A stretch of 64,000 bases of DNA from Rhizophagus clarus (taxonomy: Eukaryota; Glomeromycota; Glomeromycetes; Glomerales; Glomeraceae), in the NCBI GenBank assembly GCA_015698045.1, contig BLAL01000228.1:1353001-1417000 (forward strand). The letters are read 5' to 3'. Positions 46,552-58,536 of the stretch are shown one piece after another. Position 1 is the stretch's first letter. Each line of letters opens with the position of its first letter. Below the pieces are notes generated by a model. That model was not told the origin of the DNA. It did no database searches and saw nothing but the letters and a program-made list of their open reading frames with translations. A program made the translations under genes and the position numbers.

Positions 46552-48711
46552 TCAGATGGCACATTCAACATCTTGTACAGAACTTTGAATTTCGGAGCCA
46601 ACATAAGAATTGACTCGATGTCTCTTGTTTTCAGTTGAAATATCATTACCCTCCCTTTCTCTTTTCCTCGTATCAGGAAGGCCGTCAGAACCTAGCTGAT
46701 CATTTGTATCTCCATTTATAAATTTTAAAATTGTCGGTTGCGACTATAAAATTATGTATACTATATTAATTAAAATCGTACACACAAAAAATTTTTTTAG
46801 ATAAAATAAATCTTCACCTGTTGAATCCCAGCCATGTTGAACGTATTTTCACTAACACGTCGACCAACACGCAAACTTTCCAAAATCCATTCGGGTTTGA
46901 CTACCCGGCAGTTTGTGCTGCGTCGTAACTCATCAACCTTATACCAAGGTACTGGTTTACATGTTATTACATGAGTAGTATTTTTTTTCAGTTTGTCGCT
47001 GAAAAAATAAAGTTAGTATATAAATAAATTTAATGAATAAAAAAAATCAATTTAATAAAATAACCTACCAGACTTCACCTCCATTTTGTGTCACAAGAGT
47101 TCTCAAATTTTCTCGAATATGTAAAGCTCGGTCTAAAATAAAAGATATTTTTACATTAATAATTTAACGTAATAAATTAATAAATAATAATTTCATTACA
47201 ATTACCTTTAAAAAAGATAGTGAGCCCATAAAATATCCTATTTTTTATTCCTAATACTAGTTCACCATAACTTGACTTTGAAGTAGATGAAATGATTGAA
47301 ACGTTTTCATGTTCCACTCCTAAGAAAGAGCTAAACACAAGTGTATTGAATTTTGCTTTCTCTTTGGCTGTCAGCCGTACCTTAGTCTTTCTTCCTGGTT
47401 TGCCTGGTGAACTTTGGAATACTAAACAGTCCCAAGAAGGATGTGCGTCCCCTAAAGATGGAGTATCAATTTGTTTATGTGAACTTATAATTAAATCATT
47501 TGTTGATACTAGTTCGTTCTCATCGGGTTTGTATGTTGCTCCATTATTATTTAGAGTACAATTTATGGATTTATCTGCACGGCCTTCATTGGCTTCGTCG
47601 TTTGAAAGTGAAAGATAATCGGAAACAAATCTGCTTGAACAAGGCTGTACGTCAGGATCATCACCAGAATGACCAGTATCATCGACCGTGAAAACAGGAT
47701 TTACTTGGTCAACAACACCATCAGTCAGATGATCCTTATTTTCTATGGAGCACTCCTCAATAATGACATCTCTTGGAAGACTCTGAGTTGAATTTTCGAC
47801 ATCATTAACAAAACGATCGAAGTTATTCCTCCAATCGTCCATGGTAAATTCTGTCATTAAAAATGACCTTTCTGATACGTACCCATAGAACATATTTAAC
47901 ATAATTGTAATCTCTAAAAAAAAAAAAAAAATCAATAAGGTTCGGAAAGATTAATTAAAAATAACAGTAGTAGTAGTAAACAAGAATACTTTTTGCATTT
48001 TTATGCTCCAATCGTGGACGAGTTAATTCTTCAATCATTTCTGACAGCATAATATCATCGTCTAGATATACTAAATGCATAACTTGGAGAAATGCAATAT
48101 GCATCCAGTATGGGGTCTTTATTATAAATAAATTCGTAGTAATTTTATTAGGATCGCTTGGAAAAAAAAGAAAAAATTACATTTCACAATTGATTGAGTG
48201 CCTACGTCAATTATTTCTCGTCCTTCGACATTGTATCCATGAAATTGTAAATACATGCGGACATGATCATTAACAAGTTCTCCGTCATGAAGAAGTTTGT
48301 TAAATATTTTTTTGAGAAAAGTTTCATCAAGACTTCCGAGTACTTCTCGTACCCACTAATTAAAAAAAAAAAAATAATATTTTAGAAAATCATACCAAAA
48401 ATATTTCAAATATGTAATATTTTCTCAACTTCAATACTATATCATATTTTTATGTCTCTCGTTCACTGATAAAATATTACTAATTCGTATATATCTAAAC
48501 TATCGAAAGCACCTTTACTCACGTTAAACATTCGGCGACAAGTATCATGGTTCTTCCAAAACATCATACTCTCTTTCCATTCTTCCAATAAATATGGAGT
48601 TACAGTTGTCTCATTTCTACTAGGCGTTCCTTTGCGTTCTTTCTGTTCATTTACGACGTGCCGGTCGTTTGGCTCGTTTGAGTCTAAAAGGTGTTCTGTA
48701 AGTAAGTCCAT
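46552..48711 (-). CDS. BRCT-domain protein, REV1 N-terminus-like (7 exons, 533 aa)
   Basis: Exons complement(48523..48711, 48181..48355, 47990..48082, 47206..47913, 47069..47132, 46818..46998, 46552..46743) join with consistent phases. The start chosen is the ATG of MDLLTEHLLDSNEP. Residues 63-150 are helical (WVREVLGSLDETFLKKIFNK, EIIDVGTQSIVKFMHLVYLD) and not recognised. An acidic linker with a basic GKPGRKTKVRLTAKEKAK patch follows. A BRCT domain occupies about 375-460: IFYGLTIFFKG, LRTLVTQNGGEV, HVITCKP, VVKPEWILESLRVGRRVSE. The IF.GL.I...G opening and VVKPEWI..S pattern resemble REV1's BRCT. Just after, QPTILKFI fits a PCNA-binding PIP-box (Q-x2-I-x2-F-aromatic/aliphatic). A stop follows some 60 residues later, so no polymerase domain exists. 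Probable DNA-repair or replication adaptor in the nucleus; exact orthology uncertain. Confidence 0.7.
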
Positions 48712-51203
48712 ATCCCTAAACACCCTTTGAATTCTGGAATTACAATAGGAAGCCGTAGTTATTGTAACTTTCGCGGTAATAAAATTATTTTTACGCAAAC
48801 GACCAGTCAGTCGTTTACGCGAGTAATATGCAAATTTTAAGATAAGATAACTTCACAATGGTTTCAACCTAAAAAAAAAAAAAAAAGAAATGAAATAAAT
48901 AAATAAATTAAATAATTCTAAAAAAGAAGTTTAAGAAATTTGCTGCACTACGTGTTACCGTGCACAATTTCCAAAACAAATAGTTCAATGAATAACGCGT
49001 AGAATAGAGACCTTAACCTACCAAATAAGGTTATTGCACATCAAAAAATTGCGTCGCTATTTTCCGCAGTTTTCCTCAATTTTCCGATATTTACTGTGGT
49101 AATATTCAATATGAGATATAATTTCATGTGTGATTACTTTTAGTGAAAAAAGTTCACGTAATTTGTTGTTATAAAAATGGAGAGATAAAGAAAATCATAA
49201 TCCATTTTAAGAATAATGTCTGTGTATAAAATTAGAAAAAAATTTAATAAAATCATTGATGGAATATAATTCTGCGTTTTAAAAAACACAACAATTGTAT
49301 ATAATCATATTGAATCTTTCAACAAGGTCGATACATTAAAGAGTTAACTTACATAACTATAAACAAAGTAACAAACAACCAGATTTCCTTCATAATTTAT
49401 AGCGACTCGGATGCAAATTACCCGATATAACCCGATTTTACCCGGTCATACTAGACTAACTTGAATAGGGAACTCGGAGCAAATAATTACTTTGATCCAT
49501 TCTTTGTGTTCATATATTGTTTGTCATTCATACTTATATAGTAACACAAAGAGGGAGTCCGGGTTGTAGAATTACAAGGGTAACTTTAATCGGAAATTGG
49601 TTTGGCCAAATTTTGATGGCGGTCAGATGTAATTGATAATTTTTTATTTTTTTTCTTATAATTGAGTGCGAAGTAAGATGTTGCCTATGTTACGTACATC
49701 TAATGATAACTACGTACAGTATCTCTTAAAGGAATCAAGTATTAAAATTTGTCATGAGAATATAAAGGATACTTATGTGACATGTGATTTCATCTCGTTT
49801 AAAACGATATTGCACATTTCTTTTAAATTATAACAAAGAAATCAATAAAGAAAAATAAGATTGACTTAAGGCGGCTACAAAACTCGTGTATTAAATAAAG
49901 AATATTCAAAGAACAGCTTTATTGTTAGCAACACGACATACACGGAAGCGGAAAAAAACCTCGAGTATTTGTCGATCGTCTCCGATTGGTGCATCAACAA
50001 TAATAATATTACGTGACAGAATTGTTAACGAAGAGAAGCTTTGCATTAATATAATCAATTATGGGATTTTTAAACGTGATATTATTAAAAAGCAAACTGC
50101 GGTTTATGTGGTGATGAGTTTCCCTCATGGTGACGTACTGTAGGTTGAAGTACTACACTGGGCTGACATAGTTCGAGGTTGTTTAATACTTAACAAACCA
50201 TTAATAAAGTTGTCACTATTGTTTACAAAAAAAAAAAAAAAATTAATTAATTAATAAATAATTAAATAATGAAAAAGTGATGCCGAGCTTACTGCGCAAA
50301 TTATAATTTCTTGCTGCAGAAGTATAATATGGAAATAATGACATTTGTCATATCAATTGCCTTTAATTTTTTAATATACGGAACTGCTTAAAAAAAAAAA
50401 AAAAAATAAAGAGATACAGTAACCTATAAAAACCGCAGTAATTATTGTTCTCGTGATAGTTTCGTATGGGTAACGATGTGTTTTCGAAAAGACGATATTT
50501 AGGTTATTTAGGTATATGTTACCGCTATTTTCGTATCATCCATTGAATTAAAAAGTGAAATTACTTTTAAACTGGAAAAATCGTTCATACAGGCAAAATT
50601 ATATTCAGGCATCGAGAAGGTTTTCAAATTTAAAAGTTTTGTTCAATTCTATTTTTGAAATCCCCTTAATTAAATATTGTTGAAAGAATTATCTATTGCC
50701 AATTAAAAAAAAATAATAATGAGAAAAATTAATTAGGTTTTACTTTTTAAAATTTAAATTATTGTTGTTGTTAGACAAAGTCCTTTCACTTAATAAAAGT
50801 AGCAAGATAAAATTATCTTCTCAAAATTATCAATTAAACGACTTACTACTTATAAAATTAAATTAACATTAATTTATTATCCATTTAAAGAAGACGTTAT
50901 TCGAATTAACAAAGTGCAAAACAATATTAAATATAGTTATCTTTAAATCCAATTTTTATTATAAAAAAAAAAACCAATACTCGCCATTCTGTTTATTTTA
51001 GGAAAGGGTGATTGTTCTGAGATTAGTATGATAAATTAAACTAATTATACTTGCTTTAATAATCAAAAGTATAATTTACAAACTCAGATTACAAATATAT
51101 ATACCTCCAAATAAAAAAAAAAATTGTCTATTCAATATAAAAAATTAATACTTCGTGTCTTTTATATCTTTTAAGTAAAACAACTTACATAACAAGAAAC
51201 AAA
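48712..51203. other. Intergenic, nothing recognised
   Basis: 2.5 kb of AT-rich sequence between the BRCT gene and the histone gene. A CCCGATATAACCCGATTTTACCCGG word near 49425 is locally repeated. The 73-residue ORF at 49922-50143 has no recognisable composition. No gene supported. Confidence 0.45.
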
Positions 51204-51835
51204 ATGAGCGGACTAGGTATTGGTAAAAGTGCATCAACAGGAGTAATAGAAGTAAAGAAGAGACTTTCAAGATCTCAAAAAGTATGTTTTGGTATAGAAA
51301 ATAGTTGTTGTTTCGCTTTTTACCTTATTTTTTTCGTTAATATGTTTATTAATAATAATCTTTTAGGCTGGTCTCACATTTCCAGTCGGACGTATTGGTC
51401 GTTATCTTCGAAAAGGAAACTTTTCACAACGTATCGGTTATGGTGCACCCGTATATCTTGCTGCAGTTATCGAATATTTGGTAGCTGAAGTAGTTGAACT
51501 TGCCGGTAATGCCGCTCGTGATAACAAGAAAGCAAGAATTATTCCTCGCCATATTCAATTGGCCATTCGTAACGATGAAGAACTGAATAAATTACTTAAT
51601 CAAGTAACGATTTCTCAGGGTGGTGTCTTACCTAACATTCACGTAAGCTTGTTGCCAAAGAAATCTACGAAAGGTGAGCTTACAAATAAATGTTCTTTTT
51701 AATTTTAAAAAGTCGAATTAATAGTTATTTGATTCGTAATAATTAATAATAGGTGAAAAAAGTGCTCCTCATCAGGCTCCTCAGCCGGAAGAAGATCAAC
51801 TCGAAGAAGATCAACAAGAAGACGACGACGACTAA
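51204..51835 (+). CDS. Divergent histone H2A with acidic C-terminal tail (3 exons, 155 aa)
   Basis: Exons 51204-51281, 51367-51673 and 51753-51835. The histone fold is clear: [73 protein letters not shown]. Residues forming the nucleosome acidic patch are kept (IEYL, AEVVE, NDEE). The docking region [19 protein letters not shown] is of canonical H2A type, not H2A.Z. Differences: the N-tail ([20 protein letters not shown]) lacks the usual Gly/Lys pattern, loop 1 reads FSQRIGYG, and the C-tail ends in an acidic run with Gln ([16 protein letters not shown]) and no SQE/SQD phosphorylation motif. Introns interrupt the gene, typical of replication-independent variants. It packages DNA in nucleosomes; a variant role is inference. 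Confidence 0.93.
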
Positions 51836-53132
51836 ATAATACTTATTTCTCTTTTCCATTAACCATTTTCTTCCTATCATATTTTTATAAAATGATTTAT
51901 TACACTTAAATTAGTAAATTCTCACATACGCACATATATATCATAATATTATTTTATACTTTGCTAAATTCTAGTTATGAAACATTACATTCGATTTAAA
52001 CAAAACACAACTTTATTATCATGTAGTAATACATTAATAATAAAACATGACAGAATAATTTGAAAATGCTGTTTTTTTTAGTACGCGAATGTGAGTCAAA
52101 TGATATCAAATGTGACCCTTTATGAATCTTGTTACACATAAGGATTCCGGTTTTCAATTTCAGACTAGTCCATGTCTCTCCTTCCGATAATTATACTAAA
52201 GTAAGTAATTTAACAAACAAAACAAACAAAACTTTAATGTGATGAAATCATGCAATGTTAAGCCCAATTCCAATCTGATCCGACAATAGGAAAAAAAAAA
52301 ATAGATTTTATCAAAATCTAATATTATTTTAACTTTAAAGCGTAACTTGTTTTTGCAATTTCGTAGCTTTTTTTTTCCGTGAAAAGTCGTACAGTATTTC
52401 GAAATAAGTTATGTATTAAAAATTAAATATCCTTATTTTTTGATTAAAAAATTATTATAATAATGATAACATTAATTTAATGCAGGAGATTTTTATTTTG
52501 TTCTTTCGATAATAGACCAATTTTATTCAGGATACTATCAACTCACCATATACGGACAATTATCTAAATTTTAAAATGAAATATTTCGTTAATGATAAAG
52601 AAAATACGATAATTAAATGCATGAAATTTATGATAATGAATCATTAACGGAGTTTAAGAAAAAAAAAAACAAAATATTTTCGCTTTTTATCTCGATATAT
52701 AAGGAATAAATTAATTTAATCATAACTTTCATTTAACAATGAAAATGGTAATTTATTACCGCATTCGGATGGCTAATAGTTATTTATATCACTTGCTGTG
52801 CGACATGATGATCATTTTAAATTTTTCGATTAAGAAGTTTCTTCACTTCGTTAAAAGAAAATTTTAAAATGATATTTGACTTAATTTGTTACAATTTGTT
52901 ATGTTTAATACTTTTTGTTTTCATTCAAAAAATGAAAAAAAATTCCCTTTACGGTTGGAGAAAAATCCAAAAAAATCACGATGATGGCGCAGAAGACAAA
53001 ATACATATAAAAACCTCAATTTTCCGCTCGATTAAAAAGACATCCTCATCAAGATTTATTTCCTCTAAATAATAATCTAAATAAAGGATATACCCACACA
53101 TATATATACGATATTTATTATATTAAACAAAT
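51836..53132. other. Intergenic, nothing recognised
   Basis: AT-rich sequence between the H2A gene and the secreted-protein gene. A 67-residue ORF at 52869-53072 just upstream of the latter is of low complexity and probably 5' leader. A TATATATATACGATATTTATTA stretch about 30 bp before 53133 could serve as core promoter. Confidence 0.4.
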
Positions 53133-54134
53133 ATGAAATTTCAAAATCTTCTTCTCTTTGCGTTATTCGCTATTTTTGTATTACAAGTTCAAGCTAACGG
53201 AGATGCTGAAGATTACAAGCAATGGAAACACGATTTTCCTAAAACTTGTAAAGAACTTTTTAAAACTAATCATTGCAATAAATGTCAATCGTTAATGTGG
53301 GATCATTTCAAAAATCCTGGTCAATGTGCTACCGCTTTCAATCTTGGACGTGATATTTATGAAGTTATCAAAGATTCCGATAAAGAACCAAAACCTTATG
53401 ATCTTACATTCTTCAAGAAAGGTTTAAATAAATATTGCCATGAAGATTTCCATTGTAGTCAACAAAAAGTAGAGAAGATTTACAACAAAATACAAGATGT
53501 TTGTAAACATGAATTAAGTGTTAAGTTTGATTGGAGTGATGATCCTAAAAATTTTAAAGATATTACCGCTTACGCTGCTTATGGAACTTTGCTCACATAT
53601 TACACTGGAATTCCTGGCCGAAAAGCTCTTTGTATTAAAAACAATCATGGTGGTAAGTTGTAATTTTATAGCACATCTAACTTTAACGCTCTTTAAAGTA
53701 TCTTAATGTAACATCTCTATTATATAGATTTCTGCAGTTATGAATTCGTTGAGAAACTCACTAAATGGATGAAGAAGAAAACGAACGCCGACCCTAAGGC
53801 TATTGTATCCCATGACCTTAAATTCGTTATAAAAGGAGATGGAAAGAAAATTCGTATACCAAGATCATTCTTCTGCGATCCATGTTGGAGAAAGATGGCC
53901 AATATCTATGGTGATTACATGAAAGAACATAAATTGAAGAAATCTGTCGAAAAGAATATTTGGGGATCTCATCAAGATTTAGAAGAGTTATATCTTCCAC
54001 ACTGTACTTATCATAAACGTGGTTTAGGTGAAATTTTGAAAGCTAGAGATTCTAAATTAAATGAACGTAGCGCAAATCCTGCTTTTAGCGTTTTAAGTCA
54101 TCGTATGAATAAATTCCACTCTTTAGCGATTTAA
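53133..54134 (+). CDS. Secreted Cys-containing protein, unknown function (2 exons, 308 aa)
   Basis: Exons 53133-53652 and 53728-54134 join in phase 1 (GTAAGT, TATATAG). Residues 1-21 form a clear signal peptide (NLLLFALFAIFVLQVQA, likely cut before NGD). The mature part has paired cysteines: CKELFKTNHCNKCQ, QCATAFN, YCHEDFHC, VCKHEL, LCIKNN, DFCSYEF, FFCDPCW, LPHC. No transmembrane helix follows and no catalytic motif is recognised. The Cys spacing and helical, Lys-rich character suggest a disulfide-stabilised extracellular protein. It could be a cell-wall or apoplastic protein or a candidate symbiosis effector, but there is no direct evidence. Frame is intact and codon use looks ordinary. 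Confidence 0.88.
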
Positions 54135-55397
54135 AATCTTTTTAGATGATAATCTATATAGACTTTAGAAATGGCTATTATAAGATTAAATAATTTTTTT
54201 AGATTCTTTTTATACACATAATTATTTTAGTTAATTCATTTATATGCTTTATTTATAAGTTTATCGCTTAAATTTTTCTGTTCAAATTTTTTACGTTTTC
54301 ATGAAATGCTATGCTTTACTTAAATAAATCGCATATTAATAAATTCGTCCATAATCTTTAATTAAATTCGCAATTGAATATTTATACCGTACATTTTTTT
54401 AACTCGGAGAAATTTATTACCAATAAATAAATACATTAAGCAGCCAATATATGAATATAATATCCACCGATATGACAGTGATATGATTATTACGATAAAA
54501 ATATTATCATCAGAATGGTGGTTAATTAGTCATAATGATCATTTTAATTATCTATCTATAATTTTGATCATATTGATCATGTATGTGTCGAATCTGAACC
54601 GTCAGATACATTAATAAAGAAATTACTGTACTCAATATATTAACATGTCTATTATTACGTGATCAATATAATAATGAGTCATTTTTTTATGAGAAAACAT
54701 TACTCACTTAAAGAGTCACTTTCTATATACAGTATTCGGTAAATAATTTAAGCATTACACCAATTGATTATGATGAATTGTTGATTATTATTGGATGTTT
54801 TCGGAGTTTATTGTTATATAATCGCAAGTTTGCGAAATACGCGTCTGATTTGTTTATTTAAAATTATAACAAAATCTATAAAAAGTACCTCCATCCAAAA
54901 ATTTTTTTAATAAAAAAAAAAAACTCTCTTCTCTATCTCTATCCTATGCATGTTTTCTATTATATTTCCTATGTTCTTTCTCTCTTTACCTTCTGTTTTT
55001 TTATTTCTTATATTCTTTTTATCGTTTTCGAGTTTAACTTACCAGTTCATTCTTTCTATATTTCCTTCTTTTTTCTAGTTCATTTCTTCCCTAGTTTGTT
55101 TCGTTTCCATATTTTTTCGAGTACTTTTGTTGATGCTATGCACGGCACGGGTGGAGCCTACTTTTGTAAGCCTGTTAGTACGAAATTTTCTGCAGTCCCA
55201 CAACTGGGAATTTTTTTTGGAGCGGTATATATATAGTACTAATATTTAAGATGAATATGCCATGGTAGGAATCCGCTAAGGTCAATTCTTGAAGAAAACA
55301 AAATAATAATGGAATATAGGCACTTGCTTTTAGTAAGCTCGTGGGTATCAGAGCATCATTGTTAATATCGATATTGTTTTCTTTCTATTATGTATTT
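54135..55397. other. Intergenic, nothing recognised
   Basis: AT-rich flank leading into the tandem array. Around 55140-55380 the sequence becomes GC-richer (CACGGCACGGGTGGAGCC, GCTCGTGGGTATCAGAGC), possibly part of a mobile element bordering the array, but no ends were identified. Confidence 0.4.
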
Positions 55398-57125
55398 GAA
55401 AGATTAAGAAAACAGGTAATCCTTTTTTTCTAAAAAAAATCTTATCCTGGTGGAGAGCATATTCATGCTTTGGCTAGTTCAATTCTAGTCTAAGATCTCA
55501 CGAGGTATCTCTCTCGTACAAAAAGAGTTTGTTTTGCAGTTTTATTAGCAAAAACGCCCATTATTTCTGGTGATGTCTAGGTTTTACATCTGGTCACCAG
55601 TTGTAATGAAGATCTAGACCACATGTGATCGTAGACGACCTTGGTTTATTGGAAACGTGATAAACCCATAGCAAATGCCCTTGTCTCCCGGCTGGTCAGC
55701 CATAGCATCCCTCTGAGTTTGCCGATTGGTGTTTGAGGTCATAGCTCTAGATAAATTCAGGTGTTTCTTTTCTTTAACCTGTTTCTTTTCTTTCTCCTAT
55801 GTGTTTAAAAGATTAAGAAAACAGGTAATCTTTTTTTTTTAAAAAATCTTATCCTGGTGGAGAGCATATTCATGCTTTGACTAGTTCAATTCTAGTCTAA
55901 GATCTCACGAGGTATCTCTCTCGTACAAAAAGAGTTTGTTTTGCAGTTTTATTAGCAAAAACGCCCATTATTTCTGGTGATGTCTAGGTTTTACATCTGG
56001 TCACCAGTTGTAATGAAGATCTAGACCACATGTGATCGTAGACGACCTTGGTTTATTGGAAACGTGATAAACCCATAGCAAATGCCCTTGTCTCCCGGCT
56101 GGTCAGCCATAGCATCCCTCTGAGTTTGCCGATTGGTGTTTGAGGTCATAGCTCTAGATAGATTCAGGTGTTTCTTTTCTTTAACCTGTTTCTTTTCTTT
56201 CTCCTATGTGTTCAAAAGATTAAGAAAACAGGTAATCTTTTTTTTTTAAAAAATCTTATCCTGGTGGAGAGCATATTCATGCTTTGACTAGTTCAATTCT
56301 AGTCTAAGATCTCACGAGGTATCTCTCTCGTACAAAAAGAGTTTGTTTTGCAGTTTTATTAGCAAAAACGCCCATTATTTCTGGTGATGTCTAGGTTTTA
56401 CATCTGGTCACCAGTTGTAATGAAGATCTAGACCACATGTGATCGTAGACGACCTTGGTTTATTGGAAACGTGATAAACCCATAGCAAATGCCCTTGTCT
56501 CCCGGCTGGTCAGCCATAGCATCCTTCTGAGTTTGCCGATTGGTGTTTGAGGTCATAGCTCTAGATAGATTCAGGTGTTTCTTTTCTTTAACCTGTTTCT
56601 TTTCTTTCTCCTATGTGTTTAAAAGATTAAGAAAACAGGTAATCTTTTTTTTTTAAAAAATCTTATCCTGGTGGAGAGCATATTCATGCTTTGACTAGTT
56701 CAATTCTAGTCTAAGATCTCACGAGGTATCTCTCTCGTACAAAAAGAGTTTGTTTTGCAGTTTTATTAGCAAAAACGCCCATTATTTCTGGTGATGTCTA
56801 GGTTTTACATCTGGTCACCAGTTGTAATGAAGATCTAGGCCACATGTGATCGTAGACGACCTTGGTTTATTGGAAACGTGATAAACCCATAGCAAATGCC
56901 CTTGTCTCCCGGCTGGTCAGCCATAGCATCCCTCTGAGTTTGCCGATTGGTGTTTGAGGTCATAGCTCTAGATAGATTCAGGTGTTTCTTTTCTTTAACC
57001 TGTTTCTTTTCTTTCTCCTATGTGTTTAAAAGATTAAGAAAACAGGTAATCTTTTTTTTTTAAAAAATCTTATCCTGGTGGAGAGCACATCCGTGCTTTG
57101 GCTAGTTCGATTCTAGTCTAAGTTC
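55398..57125. repeat. Tandem array of about 407-bp units (four full plus a diverged partial)
   Basis: The anchor AACAGGTAAT recurs at 55411, 55820, 56227, 56634 and 57041, giving periods of 409, 407, 407 and 407. Units are almost identical by eye, differing at a few bases; the last is truncated and diverged. No ORF runs through a unit. Each begins, after a T-run/A-run, with ATCTTATCCTGGTGGAGAGC. Two hairpins follow: AGCAT-ATTC-ATGCT and GACTAG-TTCAATT-CTAGTC, the latter like a tRNA T-arm with a Pol III B-box-like core. An inverted pair CTGGTGA/TCACCAG lies mid-unit. Each unit ends with ACCTGTTT..AAACAGGT pairing followed by a long T-run, as in a Pol III terminator. It may be a tandem non-coding RNA or SINE-derived satellite. 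Confidence 0.85.
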
Positions 57126-58536
57126 TCTTACATGTGGTCAGCATGGTAATATGCATAATTTTTACAGGGAAGAGCATAGTGCACTGTTTAGGAAGTCCCT
57201 TTGTGGTAGAGCTAGAATACTTTTTCGTCAAGATAGTGATGAAATGTAATAAGATATTTAAAATGTGCTTTTTTATTTTTATTTTTTTTTTTTTTGTGAA
57301 ATTTACAATGAAAATTATTAAAATATGTCTGACAAACAATTTTCGGTCTTCCAGAAAAAGAATTAATATTTTATTTATATTTACAATATTAGCAATGTAA
57401 TATGGCACGACTGACAAGTCAAATATAAACCTTTTCTGTTACAAGTATCTTGTCATTTATATAATATTATACGGAGAAATGGTGTTAGTTAGGAATAATA
57501 TCATCATATAGTTTCTTGGAACTTTAAAATAGATTTACATTCTCATTGAACTTGTTCTTGAGATTTAATTTACGTCCAAACTTTTACTTATAAAAGGTAT
57601 CATCATGATGTTATCATTTTTTTTTTTTTTTAAAAAAAAAAAAAATAATAATAAATTTAACGAATTCGGAGGACAAATATCACTAATATCATTAATGATA
57701 ATTATATTTTCATCATTTAGATGTCAGCGGGAACGTACAAGAATGTATCCTACTTTATAAATAAATAATGGTTAAAGAATATTGGTTTATGAGAATTCAT
57801 CAAGAAATGCAATAATTCAGAGAGATTTGAATTCTGAAATATTTTATCATTAAAAATCGATTTTGTATTTGCGACATTTTGTGGATCATTTGATTATAAG
57901 AATAAAGAATATAAAGAGTATAATATCGACAAAGACTGAACTGAATGAGATGGAAAACAGCTAAGTTACACGTTTTTATATTTTGTTTTTTTTTTTTTTA
58001 ATCTGATTTTATGCTTTTTAATTCGTTAACGTGTCTAAAATATTAATAAATTCAATCACATTACAATATTCACTATATGTTTATTAAAATGTATCTAATG
58101 TATTTATTAATATATGATTAAAAATAAAAGATCATATATATTTTTATCTATTATTGGATAGAACCGAATGATTGGATGAAACGGGCACGCACGTCAATGA
58201 AGGGGTCCTGTGACCAATATAATTTTTTTTTTATCACATTAATTTCTATTGATTTCCGCAGCATCAATGACGAATTATTTTTTTTAAAAATTATGAAAAT
58301 GAAAAAAATTGAGCGCTTGAACTGGACAGATTGCCTTATTTTAACAGTTATTAAATAAAATGTGTGATTATGATTCACTGTGGTCCGCAATCAAATTTTG
58401 ATAGAAATCATGACGTAATAAATTGCACATCAAATTTAATTCATATGAAAATTGCACTTTACCAAATGGATTGTTGATTGTCATAACGCCTTTTTTTTTT
58501 TTTTTTTTTTTTAAAGAAAAAAAAAAAATATACACT
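57126..58536. other. Intergenic, nothing recognised
   Basis: Plain AT-rich sequence after the array. T-run/A-run blocks occur at about 57620 and again at 58491-58528, the second directly before the BTB gene. No gene supported. Confidence 0.45.

Noticed and set aside
47292..47691. Plus-strand ORFs over the BRCT gene
   Set aside because: They are antisense shadows of the large exon at 47206-47913.
49922..50143. 73-residue plus-strand ORF
   Set aside because: No recognisable domain or splice context, and no reason to prefer it over chance.
52869..53072. 67-residue ORF upstream of the secreted-protein gene
   Set aside because: Lys-rich, no signal peptide or domain, probably 5' leader sequence.
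54946..55236. 96-residue hydrophobic ORF before the array
   Set aside because: Phe/Ser/Leu runs from T- and C-rich DNA, no conserved pattern and no signal for a real start.
55440..55510. A complete tRNA at the start of each array unit
   Set aside because: A T-arm-like hairpin and flanking complementarity exist, but only about 24 nt separate the 5' stem from the T-arm, too short for both a D-arm and an anticodon arm. Kept only as a B-box-like feature.
55398..57125. Ribosomal DNA, 5S array or CRISPR reading of the tandem array
   Set aside because: No 5S or rRNA core sequence was recognised, unit length and continuous identity do not fit CRISPR repeats and spacers, and the genome is eukaryotic.
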